Program-made: the position numbers and the translations under genes
The notes under the pieces: generated by a model
What the model saw: the letters and a program-made list of their open reading frames with translations, nothing else
Told to the model about the DNA's origin: nothing
The model's database searches: none
Shown: in pieces, positions 53,896 through 63,623 of the stretch
How positions within the stretch are numbered: the stretch's first letter is position 1
Layout: every line of letters starts with the position of its first letter
Source of the DNA: Endomychus coccineus
Taxonomy: Eukaryota > Arthropoda > Insecta > Coleoptera > Endomychidae
Assembly (NCBI GenBank): GCA_958510875.1
Contig: OY294068.1
Coordinates: 26,330,297-26,394,296 of the forward strand
Length of the DNA: 64,000 bases
Reading direction: 5' to 3'

Positions 53896-56404
53896 TCAAA
53901 TCAGGAGAAGCAGTTTGGCAGGGAAAATGTCTCTAAGAAAAGCGACAGTTTCACGTGCTGTGTGGCATGTAGCGCCATCGTGCTGGAACCAGAAGTTTTC
54001 CATGCCAAGTTCTGCCAACTGTAGTTGCAGAAATTCACGTACCATAGCTCGATACCGTTCTCTATTAACAGTAACTGCATTTTCCCTAGCATCTTCAAAA
54101 AAGAAGGGTCCAATGATTCGTTCGGAGCATATTGCGCACCAAACAACTACTTTTTGATCAAACCGAACGTTCTCTTGAATAAAACGAGGGTTTTCTGTTT
54201 CCCAAAAACGATAATTTTGCTTGTTAACACGACCAGAAAGGCAAAATTTTGGTTCATCCCTCATTGTCAAATTTTGCCAAAAATTGGGTTTTGCTTCCAC
54301 TATGTTCGTAACGATTTGTGCGTATTGCAAACGTCTTTGAATATTAATATTAATTGTCCATAGTTTGAACACAGTTTGAATTTTGTATGGATACATACGC
54401 AAGTATAAGTGCAAAAAGTTGTTGGTTCTGCCTGAACGTCAGCCGGAACAAGCTAAATATTTTCGTTTGAACTACCAGAATGAGGTCTCCCAGTATACTT
54501 TGTAACGGGTCGCCGTTACGTGAATTGTAAAGAACTCTGTAATGAACAGATGAGATCTCTTTTCGGTTAGGAATCTTTTCCGATGATATCTGTGACATCT
54601 ATGCGTTCAATAAATCGATTATTGAAATTAGTTTCCACAGATTCGATAGCGCGACTATCGTGTGGAGGGGAAGATATCAGAACGGAAATCTCAAGCACTC
54701 AAGCCCTCATTGTGGTGACAGTGTTGATAGAGGTACGTTGATTTCGTTAATTCTTTGTTTCTCAATCATTTCTAAAATTTTGCTAATGAAATATAACTAA
54801 CTCTAGGGACCATTTAATTTGATCTGTTTCTGTAATTAGAATACTGGATGTTCAGTCCCTGAATAGATTATTTTTCAGTGGAAGTAATTATCAACGTATC
54901 TCACAGCATGTCGCACAATCAATTTTGCATTTAGCATGATTCATTGAATATCTTTTTCATCTCTGCATACATATATGTAATTCTTATACGTAGACAATCT
55001 AACTGGACGTAGGCAGATTACAGTGATAGTATTTTCTCGTCCCCTTTGTGTTTAACCCCACATTTAGCACGTGGTAGTTTTGAGCGATTTTGATAATCGC
55101 CATTTTGTGGTCCTAGTACGAAGTACATAGTGTGGTCTTATTAGACAAAACGTGCAGTAAAGGTTGTTAAGGGTTGGCACAAAGTAAGTAACCCGATTAC
55201 TGCTTATTGGGTATACATATATATTACGTCTGTTACGCTCGTTCAGAGTTGGTACAAATTACAATATCAATCCAAGTGTGCAATTCATTTCAAGCAATTC
55301 AGATTTTTATGCTAACTGGCAAATTTCAACATTTCAACTATTATTCTTCAGATACATTTTATTATTATTCTTTCAGTCACATTTTAATTAATTGCTAATT
55401 TAAGTATCAATTGTAATAATTTAATTCCTTCAGATTAATTTAGATTGTTGTCTAAATTGATATCTCTTCAAGATTTCAATTTTGTAATAGTGTTTTTACA
55501 ATTTGGGAAGATAACATAATCAGTGATGGAATCGCATGGTTATTCCAATTGATTGTGTTACTCGTCCTTTGAACTTAGGCCAGGTTCTGTTCGTTTTTTT
55601 GAAATTACAGGGTAAGAACAACTGAGGTGCCTCTCTTCTTCTTCTCGAGACGGTTTTGTGAATCTCCTGGTCGGACCGACATCCAGATCCATCAAGTTTC
55701 AAGGAGGGTAACATTTTTTTGTTCGAATGACCATATTTTCATGTCTCTGATTGTGTTGTTCAACCGAAGTTGTATTCCACTAATTTTATAGAACCCATTT
55801 TGGGGTTCTTTGTAATTCTCAGAATTCAACAATTTTTTTTTCAATTAAATATTTGATTTCAATCTCTTAACAAAAATTGATGTTCATTTATTTTGTGTAG
55901 TTCAATTCAATTTTATTGTATGTAATATCAAAATTGTACTAATTTAATTTATTACCAAATTCCGTTTGGAATGAACCAAATTGTTAAGTTGAACTTGTAT
56001 TATTTTTCTGAATTTCCATCAACTATAAAACCATCTCGTGGTGCCTGTATTCTTGACTGTGAATTCATTTATTTTTGTAGTTATTTCTAAGCAGTTGGCG
56101 CTCAGGCAATTCACAAGTCTAGAATCACAGGGCACGTTGCACTACGAGCCCTGAGAATAATTACTTAATTTGAGCTAGTTGGGTTAATAAAAACCGACCC
56201 TAAACGGTCAGTTTCGCATCCGTTTCAACTTTACATCACTTACTGTGCCATTCTGTAAAAATTCGTTTGCTAAACGACGAACTGTTTCTCCGCGTGGAGC
56301 TCTTCGACCGGGAAACGCTCTCTTCGCGTTAAAATTATCAAAGAAAAGTGTCAGAAATACAATTTAACAATTTCAGCGCGTTCTTGAGGCGAATAACGGT
56401 CCAT
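53896..56404 (-). pseudogene. mariner-like transposase (DUF4817 type), split
   Basis: Reading down from the ATG at 56404: MDRYSPQERAEIVKLYF, a stop and frame change, then PGRRAPRGETVRRLANEFLQ and NGTVSDVK to 56228. Beyond the insertion (from 54500) it continues YTGRPHSGSSNENI, then, after a stop, YLRMYPYKIQTVFKL, LQYAQIVTNIVE, MRDEPKFCLSGRVNKQNYRF (first catalytic block), KVVVWCAICSERIIGPFFFE and FWFQHDGATCHTARETVAFL (second Asp). The frame ends at LLLI in place of the SPDL block, so the third Asp and C-terminus are lost. A cousin of the 13851 gene in a different subfamily. Confidence 0.85.
54501..56227. mobile_element. LTR-type insertion of 1727 bp, probable solo LTR
   Basis: It begins TGTAACGGGTCGCCGTTACG and ends ACGGTCAGTTTCGCATCCG then TTTCA. 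ACTT is duplicated on both sides (54497-54500 and 56228-56231). Removing the insertion plus one ACTT rejoins the transposase frame exactly (SDVK to YTGR), proving a clean insertion. There is no gag or pol, and no internal long direct repeat was seen. A single long LTR from a Gypsy-like element fits best. A TTGGCGCTCAGGC tract near 56096 resembles a primer-binding site, which would instead suggest a rearranged element. Confidence 0.65.
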
Positions 56405-56766
56405 AACAAAATTCTGTATCTTTCTACTTTGATATAAAACTTTTTTTTTGACAGCTATCAAAGAAATAACACAATTAAAACAATATACCATGGCTGGCAT
56501 AGATTCAAATTCGTATTTTAAACCTTTATCAAATTGATCTTTCTTTTTATGTATATAAGGATCATAATATGATACCGTAAAATATAGGTACCTAAGTACA
56601 AAGTAGATATTTATTTAAAAACTTTGAACTTCACCAAAAAAATGTTTACAAAATTTTTGCGAACTTTTGAAAACGCTTGGGACGATTACAATACTTCTCT
56701 CACACTATATATTACGTGAAGGGAGGGAAGTAAAAATCGGCTATATTTTGCGGCAGCCACTTTGCA

Positions 56767-57829
56767 TTAAGGACGTTCCATACAGTTAGCGGGGGAAATG
56801 CTAGAGGGGAAGAGGGACGGTCGCGGCAAGAGAATAGTTTGACAACGTCGCGCGAGTCTTCGATGTATTTACATATACACATACGTTTGTTGTCGTCTGC
56901 TTTCGCCGGTTCGTGGCGTGTGTTGTATTTATAATATTAACATATTTAATTTTTAATTTAATGGTAATTATTATTTATTATTAATTGTTTTATAAAATAA
57001 AAACACAAATATTTTTTAAAAAATATATACAAACTAAAAGTATATTAAATAATAATTAAAATTATATATGACTATTATTGTTATATTTGTAGATTTTTGT
57101 TTATAAAAATGGCCAAGACCAAAAAAAATTGGAACCTCCAAATAACACAAAATGAAAAAGGGACAGAAATTATTCGATTTAAAGGAAAATTGAGGAAAAA
57201 ATATAAAGTTGAACAGCATTTACGAGGGAAGATGCTGAGCAGATTGAAAAAAGAAAAAAATGTTGCTGTTATTGAAAAAAAAGATATTCCTGTTGATGGT
57301 GAAAGGGTTACTGAAAAGGGTTACTGATCTGAAAGCTATGGTCAAGAAAATGTTTTGCGATAAATGTGATGATAAATTGGGCTTGTGTGATATCGAAAAA
57401 GAATGTGTCCAAGGATTAGGATCAATTTTTGACGTTAAATGTTCCAAATGCAATTATGTAACAAAAGTTCATTCAAGTGAAAAATATCTCAATCCTGTGA
57501 CAAATGAAAGTTTATTTTCAATAAATAGTAAAGTCGCACTAGGTAAGTGTGTATCACTTATTTTTTGAAGAAAAAAAGTTACATTTGTTTATTTTTTTAG
57601 GAGCATTGAATTCTGAATTAGGACCGACAAAAACAAATAAATTCCTAAAAACATTAGGAACAGGGGTTAGCCAAAATACTTTCAAAATACATGAGCGTTT
57701 AGTGGGACCAGTCATCGAACAAGTTGCAAGAGAGTCTTGCTTAGAAGCCGTTGCTCTTGAAAAGACGTTGACTGAAGAAAATATCAAAAAATTTCATCAT
57801 GAAAATCTATCTCTATGGAACGTCCTTAA
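56767..57829 (+). mobile_element. Mutator-like element, internally deleted
   Basis: TTAAGGACGTTCCATA at 56767 and its exact inverse ending at 57829 form 16-bp TIRs around a Mutator-like transposase fragment. A 9-11 bp target duplication was not evident. The 5' part contains a GC-rich CGCGCGAGTCTTCG tract and an AT-rich leader before the ATG. The coding frame runs into the right TIR, so most of the transposase was deleted. Confidence 0.65.
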
Positions 57830-57839
57830 AGCAGCTTAG
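57109..57839 (+). pseudogene. Mutator-like transposase, N-terminal part with one intron
   Basis: Starts at ATG 57109 (AAAAATGG). Exon 1 encodes a basic stretch, then a zinc-binding region MFCDKCDDKLGLCDIEKEC and FDVKCSKCNYVTKVHSSEK, ending in VALG. A 58-bp GT-AG intron (57543-57600) follows, splitting a Gly codon. Exon 2 continues ALNSELGPTKTNKFLKTLG, a TFKIHERLVGPVIEQ segment and VARESCLEAVALEKTLTEE. This matches the opening of insect Mutator-like (pfam Mutator) transposases with the NxxAVLGxLHxGxGxTxxxxFL and ExxVGxxIExxAxxSC motifs. A 13-bp tandem duplication near 57303-57328 (GAAAGGGTTACT repeated) shifts the frame in exon 1. The catalytic domain is absent. Confidence 0.8.
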
Positions 57840-58107
57840 TATGTCATGAGTATGTAGGTTTCGCACAACGTTTACCGACTTTTGCCGCACCTGTATTATT
57901 ATTATACAAATATCTGAGTATCCCAACTTCACAGGTCTAAAGTGTGTCGCAATTAGAATGCACAATTTAAATTGCGCGCCCTTTTTGGTTCACATCAGTG
58001 TGCAAGACCTGCAATTGCGTTATTGTCAGCAAAACTTAGTTCAAAAACGCGGGAGTGCAATTTTCGGTCGGCGAAACGTCCCCAACTCAGTGACAATTCG
58101 ACAGATA

Positions 58108-58280
58108 GGAGGGCAAGGTGAAAAGCCAATCAAAAATGAACCAAGAAATGATTTATTTGGTCAAAACTTATTTTATTTCTCAACGTTCTAGTTAAAGAAA
58201 GTACATCACAAATGTCACGTGGGATTTTCGATTGTGACGCCATCTGTTTTATTTTTCAGGGACTTTTCACCTTGCCCTAG
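58108..58280. mobile_element. 173-bp MITE derived from the mariner family
   Basis: Flanked by TA (58106-58107, 58281-58282). It consists only of the two ends of the mariner seen at 5537 and 50796: GGAGGGCAAGGTGAAAAG... to TTATTTCTCAAC, joined directly to GTTCTAGTTAAAG...CTTTTCACCTTGCCCTAG. A clear deletion derivative. Confidence 0.9.
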
Positions 58281-58282
58281 TA

Positions 58283-58914
58283 TGTACATATATATTGAAA
58301 TTATAACGTGTTTAATCTTAGACCTTTACTATAATAATGCAAAATTTTAACTCTACATTTTAGAAAAGTATGTCCTGTTTCTAGAATATTTGTAGAAAAA
58401 ATTAATCTGCTTTTTAAAGGCTAAAGGATCTTAAAGATTTCCTTTCTATTATTTACACCTGCTTGTGCTTGCCTTCACGCGCTAGAAGTATAGTGACCCG
58501 GGTAATAAAATTCGGGTTAGCGCAATGCCCGTCGAACGCCTCTATCTCAAGTGGAATGCATTAGGTTTGAGTGTTTGATTAAGGGATGAAACAGCTAAAG
58601 CTATTCAAACATTTGTAGTTGCGAAGCCCCTGACCTCAATATTAATCCTTAATTTAGTTATGCATCGAATTCACCACGATTTAATACAGGACAAACAATG
58701 TTGGATAAAAGGGACCTGGGCTAGTTCTGCATTAAGGTGACGACATATAATTATGATGGTTTTACAAAACCACAATAAAATCCTAAATAATAAACTTCTT
58801 CTTAATATATTAAATATTACGTCGCCAAATAAAATTATTTCGTTCTCTCAGTTAACTAGTAGTATGCCTTCTCGAAATTTATAATACATTTTCCGGAAAT
58901 TATATGTCCCCGGT
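58283..58914. other. unassigned sequence
   Basis: About 58300-58385 resembles 12930-13020. Nothing else is recognised. Confidence 0.4.
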
Positions 58915-59572
58915 TACTAGTCAAATACATTAAAACTATCTGGAAAGTCATTAATGAATTCACGAACAAAAAACGTCTGAAAACCACAATTAAGAAATAC
59001 AATTTGAGGATGAAACTATTATGGACAAAAAAGAAATATCTCAGAAATTCAATGATCACTTCTCAAAAATCGGGAAAAAATGTCTGAAAACATCGAGAAG
59101 CCCAAAAATTACCGCATGAAACGCGTATCTTTGCGCAACTCCATCTACTTTCGCCCAACTAATGTAGATGAAATAAGAACATGCATTCATGAACTGAAGT
59201 ATAATAAAGCCCCCGGACGAAATAACATTGATAATAATTTAAAAGATAAAGATAAAATCCTATTTCCTCATCACAACTTATCCATTACAAGTAATAGTCA
59301 TTTAATTATGCCATTTAAATTGTACAATAATTTGCCAGTTTCTGTTAGATCTATTTCTGACATAAAATTTTTTAAACATAAAATCAAGGGAGAACTGTTA
59401 AAACATTCCTTTTACACGGTGAACGAATTTCTTAATTCTAAGTCCTTATTTACGTAGATATGTCTATATTTAATTGTCTTTACTTTTATATGTCTAAATT
59501 TAACATTGTGTTCTGACGTTTGCTCAAAAAATGTTGTTTTGTCAAAATTTTTTTATAATAGCAATAAAGAAA
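58915..59572 (+). pseudogene. CR1/Jockey-group LINE, both ends of the RT ORF joined
   Basis: Early codons (in a frame that shifts at about 59030) read IKTIWKVINEFTNKKRLKTT and KEISQKFNDHFSKIGK, the linker before reverse transcriptase. Then come LRNSIYFRPTNVDEIRTCIH and ELKYNKAPGRNNID, the KxPGxDxI block. From there the sequence jumps to LPVSVRSISDIKFFKHKIKG and ELLKHSFYTVNEFLN, the extreme C-terminus of the same ORF. The entire catalytic region is deleted. It ends at TAG near 59457, followed by a 110-bp 3' UTR and an (TTTA)n tail, so the 3' end is complete. Confidence 0.75.
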
Positions 59573-59600
59573 TATTTATTTATTTATTTATTTATTTATA
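59573..59600 (+). repeat. (TTTA)n tail of the LINE
   Basis: Seven TTTA units directly after the GCAATAAAGAAATA signal of the preceding LINE, as expected for its 3' tail. Confidence 0.85.
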
Positions 59601-60446
59601 TCTATAGGGTCATACTAATGCAACACAAAACGAAAAATTCACTGACAACCATTTCTCATAGTTACGAAAAGATCTTTCTCTTACATAGCTACTTACACAC
59701 ATTGTCTTCTGCCTAATTACATCAAGGAATTTAAAAATAAATATAAACATAAAAAAGATGAAAAATGGCTGAATACTCCCGAAATTACTTATACTATAGA
59801 AAGTATGTTAGATTCAATTTGAGTAATCTCCAATATATACACTCCTATACGTTCTACTAAATATTTTAAACTCGTAAATTGAAATCATGATGTTGATTAT
59901 TATGCAAAAAAAACTAATGAAAAGCACTATATGATCTGACATATTTCATCATTGCAAAATATCACACATATCCTGACAAATTATCTAAAATATCCAAAAT
60001 ATATGTTATATTAATTATATATTGTATTAATTATAATGCATTCAAAATATCTATTTCAGTGAAATATGAAATTATACTACGCACGAATCAGCAATGATTC
60101 CAGTAGGATATTTTTAAATCTTGTACTTATGGATGTATTGATATATTTACTATCTTTGGAAATAAATTATTATTATTATTATTATAAATACATGTTGTAC
60201 TTTTCAATAAAAGGATATTGCTGGTGAAGCCGCTTGGAATTTTCTATGACAAAATCTCGAAACAATATGTCAAATACAGTGTTGATAATTTATGCTGTTG
60301 ATATTTTATATCATTTCCGAAGCTACTGCATTTTTTATATTTCAATGGAGATATATTTTGCACTTAGGTTAAGGCATTTTTACTTATTTTATAAAACTAG
60401 AAATTTATGGAATACCTGTGGGCATATCTTCAGAATCATTTTAAAC
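59601..60446. other. unassigned sequence, possibly another LINE 3' end
   Basis: It ends with an (ATT)n run at about 60162-60185 preceded by GGAAATAAATT, which looks like a second LINE tail. The sequence before it is not recognisable as protein. Confidence 0.4.
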
Positions 60447-62043
60447 CAGTGGCGGCTCCTCGAAGGAGGCTAAGGAGGCTCAGCCTCCTCACCAATTTAT
60501 CTTAATGATCATTCTCCATTTTATTTCCTGTTTCTCTGATAATTTTTAAAATTTTACAATTAATTCCCCGTTCTCAGTAGTTATTTTTAATCTGGCAACA
60601 GTGCCTTGAGGCTAGACTCTCTATATATCTCAAACGCTGAGCATGTGTTGTTCAACGCAGTTGCCGTTTTTCCGACCAGTCCGAACGCCAACTGGGTAAA
60701 TCAGAGAAAACGGCAACACCCTCTGGAGGCTAGCCTGCGGCAGCCGCTAGCAATCTATGACATACTAGACGTGCGTTCTGCCGACTGCTGAGTAGGTTAG
60801 TCAGTGCTTGTTTGTTTATGTGTTGTCACGCCAAGTAAGGTTAGATTGTTGTCTGTTGTAAATTTAAAATGAGTGTTAGTGAGTTAGTTGCTGCCTTTTA
60901 GAAAATCCATTTAGTGGATTAACATATGATAAAAGTGTTTCTTTTAAATAAACGGCCTTTACCGGATTTGAAAGGATTAGTAATGTCAGGTAACTATCAA
61001 AATCGATCATTGTTAATACTAATAGTAATATTGACAAGACGAAGTTTTAAAAAAATCATTTATTTCCCTGTAATGCTCCAACTCGATGGAATTTTACATC
61101 ACGTGCAGTATTTACCATCCATAAAAATAAATACAAATTAATTGAAACATTTGATTTTGTATTAAACAGTGATGACTTTTCAACAGATCAGGTTTCATAA
61201 AATGCTGCTGTTGGTTTAAAACTACATTAAGTATAAACAACTTTTTTATGAAATTTAGATACTATTAAAGGTCAAATTGAGATTCGATTTTCCGATTTAC
61301 ATGAATTGAAGTTTTTTGACTTGACAAATAGAAGATTTTTCGAATCGTTTTCAAAAGAGTTCCCCAATACACTTTAAGATAACTTAGTTCTAAAATATAA
61401 ATTTTTTGATAAAATAGCACGGCACAATGAATTATTATGCGTTATATACTCGGATAAAGATATTTTAGGCCAGTATGACAGTCACGCCGATATGATAAAA
61501 TATATGATAGACAATGATTTGCAACAAGTTTTACCTCAGTTTTATAAACTACTTTGTTTGACAGTCACCATTCCTGTCACGTCGGCATCGGTGGAGAGAT
61601 CATTTTCTACTCTCAAACGAATTAAAACTTACATGCCAAATACAATAGGCCAAAATCGTTTATACAATGTTAGTTTAATATCTATTGAAAAAGATTTAGT
61701 AGAACACTTAAAACAAAATGATACATTTTTTGATAATATTATCATTTTTCGCAAACTAAAGACCGTAGAATTCCGTTAATATATAAAAAAAAATTAATAA
61801 AAAAAAAACAAAATATGAAAAATTCCAAAAAAAAAGAAAAAATATTAAAAATCCAAAAAAATAAAAGACAAAAAACGAACAAATAAATTTTTTTGCCAAG
61901 AGAAACTCTATACCTCCACGTTGATTCTTGCTGGGTAACAATTAATTCGCTGTGCAAAGGTTAAAAGGCTGTGAATAGAGTATATTTTTACAAAAACGTT
62001 TTATGTCCAGCCTCCTCTCTCAAAAATTCACGAGCCGCCACTG
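60447..62043 (+). mobile_element. hAT transposon, complete ends
   Basis: The ends are CAGTGGCGGCTC and GAGCCGCCACTG, with an exact 8-bp target duplication TTTTAAAC (60439-60446, 62044-62051), the hallmark of hAT. Subterminal GAGGCT/AGCCTCCTC words are dense. The 1597-bp element keeps only the last part of a ZMYM1-like transposase. A second, less deleted copy begins at 63624. Confidence 0.95.
61250..61779 (+). pseudogene. ZMYM1-like hAT transposase, C-terminal part
   Basis: From about 61250 the frame reads FSDLHELKFFDLTNRRFFES, a stop at 61374-61376, VIYSDKDILGQYDSHADMIK and then, from 61492, the hAT dimerisation domain: LPQFYKLLCLTVTIPVTSAS, VERSFSTLKRIKTYMPNTIG and NRLYNVSLISIEKDLVEHL, ending VEFR with TAA. 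The VTSASVERSFSxLKxIKTYxRxT motif is diagnostic. The last residues differ from the 63.9-kb copy because a 4-bp deletion is balanced by a 1-bp insertion. The N-terminal zinc finger and catalytic core are missing, so it is a non-autonomous remnant. Confidence 0.85.
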
Positions 62044-62051
62044 TTTTAAAC

Positions 62052-63020
62052 ATTACATAGCAAATGCTTTTTGGAGGGAAAACAATCACAATTGAAGAGA
62101 TTGCCTGAGGTTAGTCTTGCGGAAAGGTAATTGTTTTTAAATAGTCAAGGTCACGAGATTCTTTATCAGTTTTTAAATCGGAACGTAGGCCGGTCAACAA
62201 GCTAAGCAAACACGGAAATAGGTACCTGTAATAATTGGAATATGCGAATTATACTTTAAGCTCAATAAAATTGTTTGAAAATGATAATTTCATCTCAATC
62301 CCCAAAAATTAACATTTTAAGGGATTTGTGCACAATTATGTATAATTTAATCTTCGTCGAGAAGCTATAGGCTGGAAATTGGTATAAATCCGAAAATTTG
62401 GGACACGCTATCGGATATGGGATATGGGTGGGCAAAATGCAAGGCCTGCGTCCTGAAATGTAACGCATATATTTATTTACTTCCAGATTTGATCTTCAAT
62501 AACAAAACAACAGACTCTTGTAAATATTGAAGTCTGGATCTATTTTTGATCTCAAAGCTGTTGAATCGTAAGTTCCTTCAAAACAAAATAAGGATTCATA
62601 TGAAAAGATTTTTTTACCTTGAGAACATATTCCAATTTATAATTGAATCGGTAATCCATAATCGTAGTTTTTATGGCAAATTTCGTAAGTTCTTATGTGT
62701 GAACAAAGCCACTGCATTCCACTGCACCGAAAATTCATAATAATACGAAAATTATGTCGAACACAACACCGTGATAGGCACAAATATGTTACACGGCATT
62801 CGCACAACCAAAATATTTACCAACATCAAATTAAACATCTGGCGCGGTCAATTCTGTTGCCAGGCGGTTTCGTACGTACACGGTTTAATTCGCGGCCTTG
62901 GCATCAGTTAAAAACCAATTGGGGGTCACCTTGATAGTGGGTGCGTGATGGATCGTCCAGGTGGCAGAGTCTGGACGTCGTCTTCGCGGACACGATGCGT
63001 GTGTAAGATGGTGTGTTTAG
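62052..63020. other. unassigned sequence
   Basis: AT-rich to 62840, then rising GC content. No gene recognised. Confidence 0.45.
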
Positions 63021-63278
63021 AGGCTACGCCGGACAAAGTCATGTTCGCTCGGGGTTGCGATCGTCGGAGACGGTGGGATTCCTGGTGAAGAAGCTTGTAG
63101 ATGTGGAACTGACAGTATGTTACGCAACACCTCGGGGGCCCTGACTAGGCGCGAGGAGGCCGCAATGCACCAGCGCAAGCGCGGTCTTCTGCCCAGCCTT
63201 GGCAATGAACTTGGCAGTGGCAGCGAGCGACTGCAGGGGGACCCGACACGACGTTCTCTAGAGCGACGGTCGATATGA
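63021..63278 (+). other. GC-rich open stretch, candidate host exon or retroelement leader
   Basis: Between about 62930 and 63275 GC content is far above the rest of the window. One plus-strand frame is open for 85 codons from just after TGTGTTTAG (a possible splice acceptor) to TGA at 63276-63278, including TRREEAAMHQRKRGLLPSLG. The only in-frame ATGs are at 63117 and 63168. The minus strand is also open (63017-63205). No family is recognised. It may be an exon of a host gene or the leader of an unrecognised retroelement. Confidence 0.25.
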
Positions 63279-63550
63279 TAAGTTACGGCTTCATATTCCC
63301 ATTATGCACGCCGAGAATGACGCTATTTGCTCGCAGGATATCGATGCTGAACTTATTCACGCAATCTAACTATGCTTTACAATTTACATATTATTAATTC
63401 ACGCGATTTCCCTTGCTCTACAATCACCCTACTATTGTTCTATTCTTGACTATATTCGACTATTTCTAGCAATGTAGTAACAATTATACATAATTTGAGT
63501 GTTGATTAATAATTATAGATGATTTTTTTTTAACTTGATTATATATAACA

Positions 63551-63623
63551 GTTCACACTGTGGATACACTATAACACTGAATAAGAAACAATCGCCCTTA
63601 TCCATTAAAAAGTCGGTTGTCTG
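63551..63623 (-). repeat. third-family repeat cut by a hAT
   Basis: CACACTGTGGATACACTATAA and AATCGCCCTTATCCATT match the inverse of 47236-47295. The copy stops at 63623, exactly where the second hAT begins, so its hammerhead half should lie beyond the hAT, outside the window. Confidence 0.6.

Larger units (their letters stand above)
53686..56460 (-). mobile_element. mariner-like element (DUF4817 type) split by an LTR insertion
   Basis: The left end CAGAGTGTGGCAAAAC follows TA at 53684-53685 and looks like the usual CAGGGTGTxxCAAAA TIR of this group. The right TIR was not found; the transposase ATG lies at 56404, so the right end should be shortly above. It carries one minus-strand transposase, interrupted at 54501-56227. 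Confidence 0.7.
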
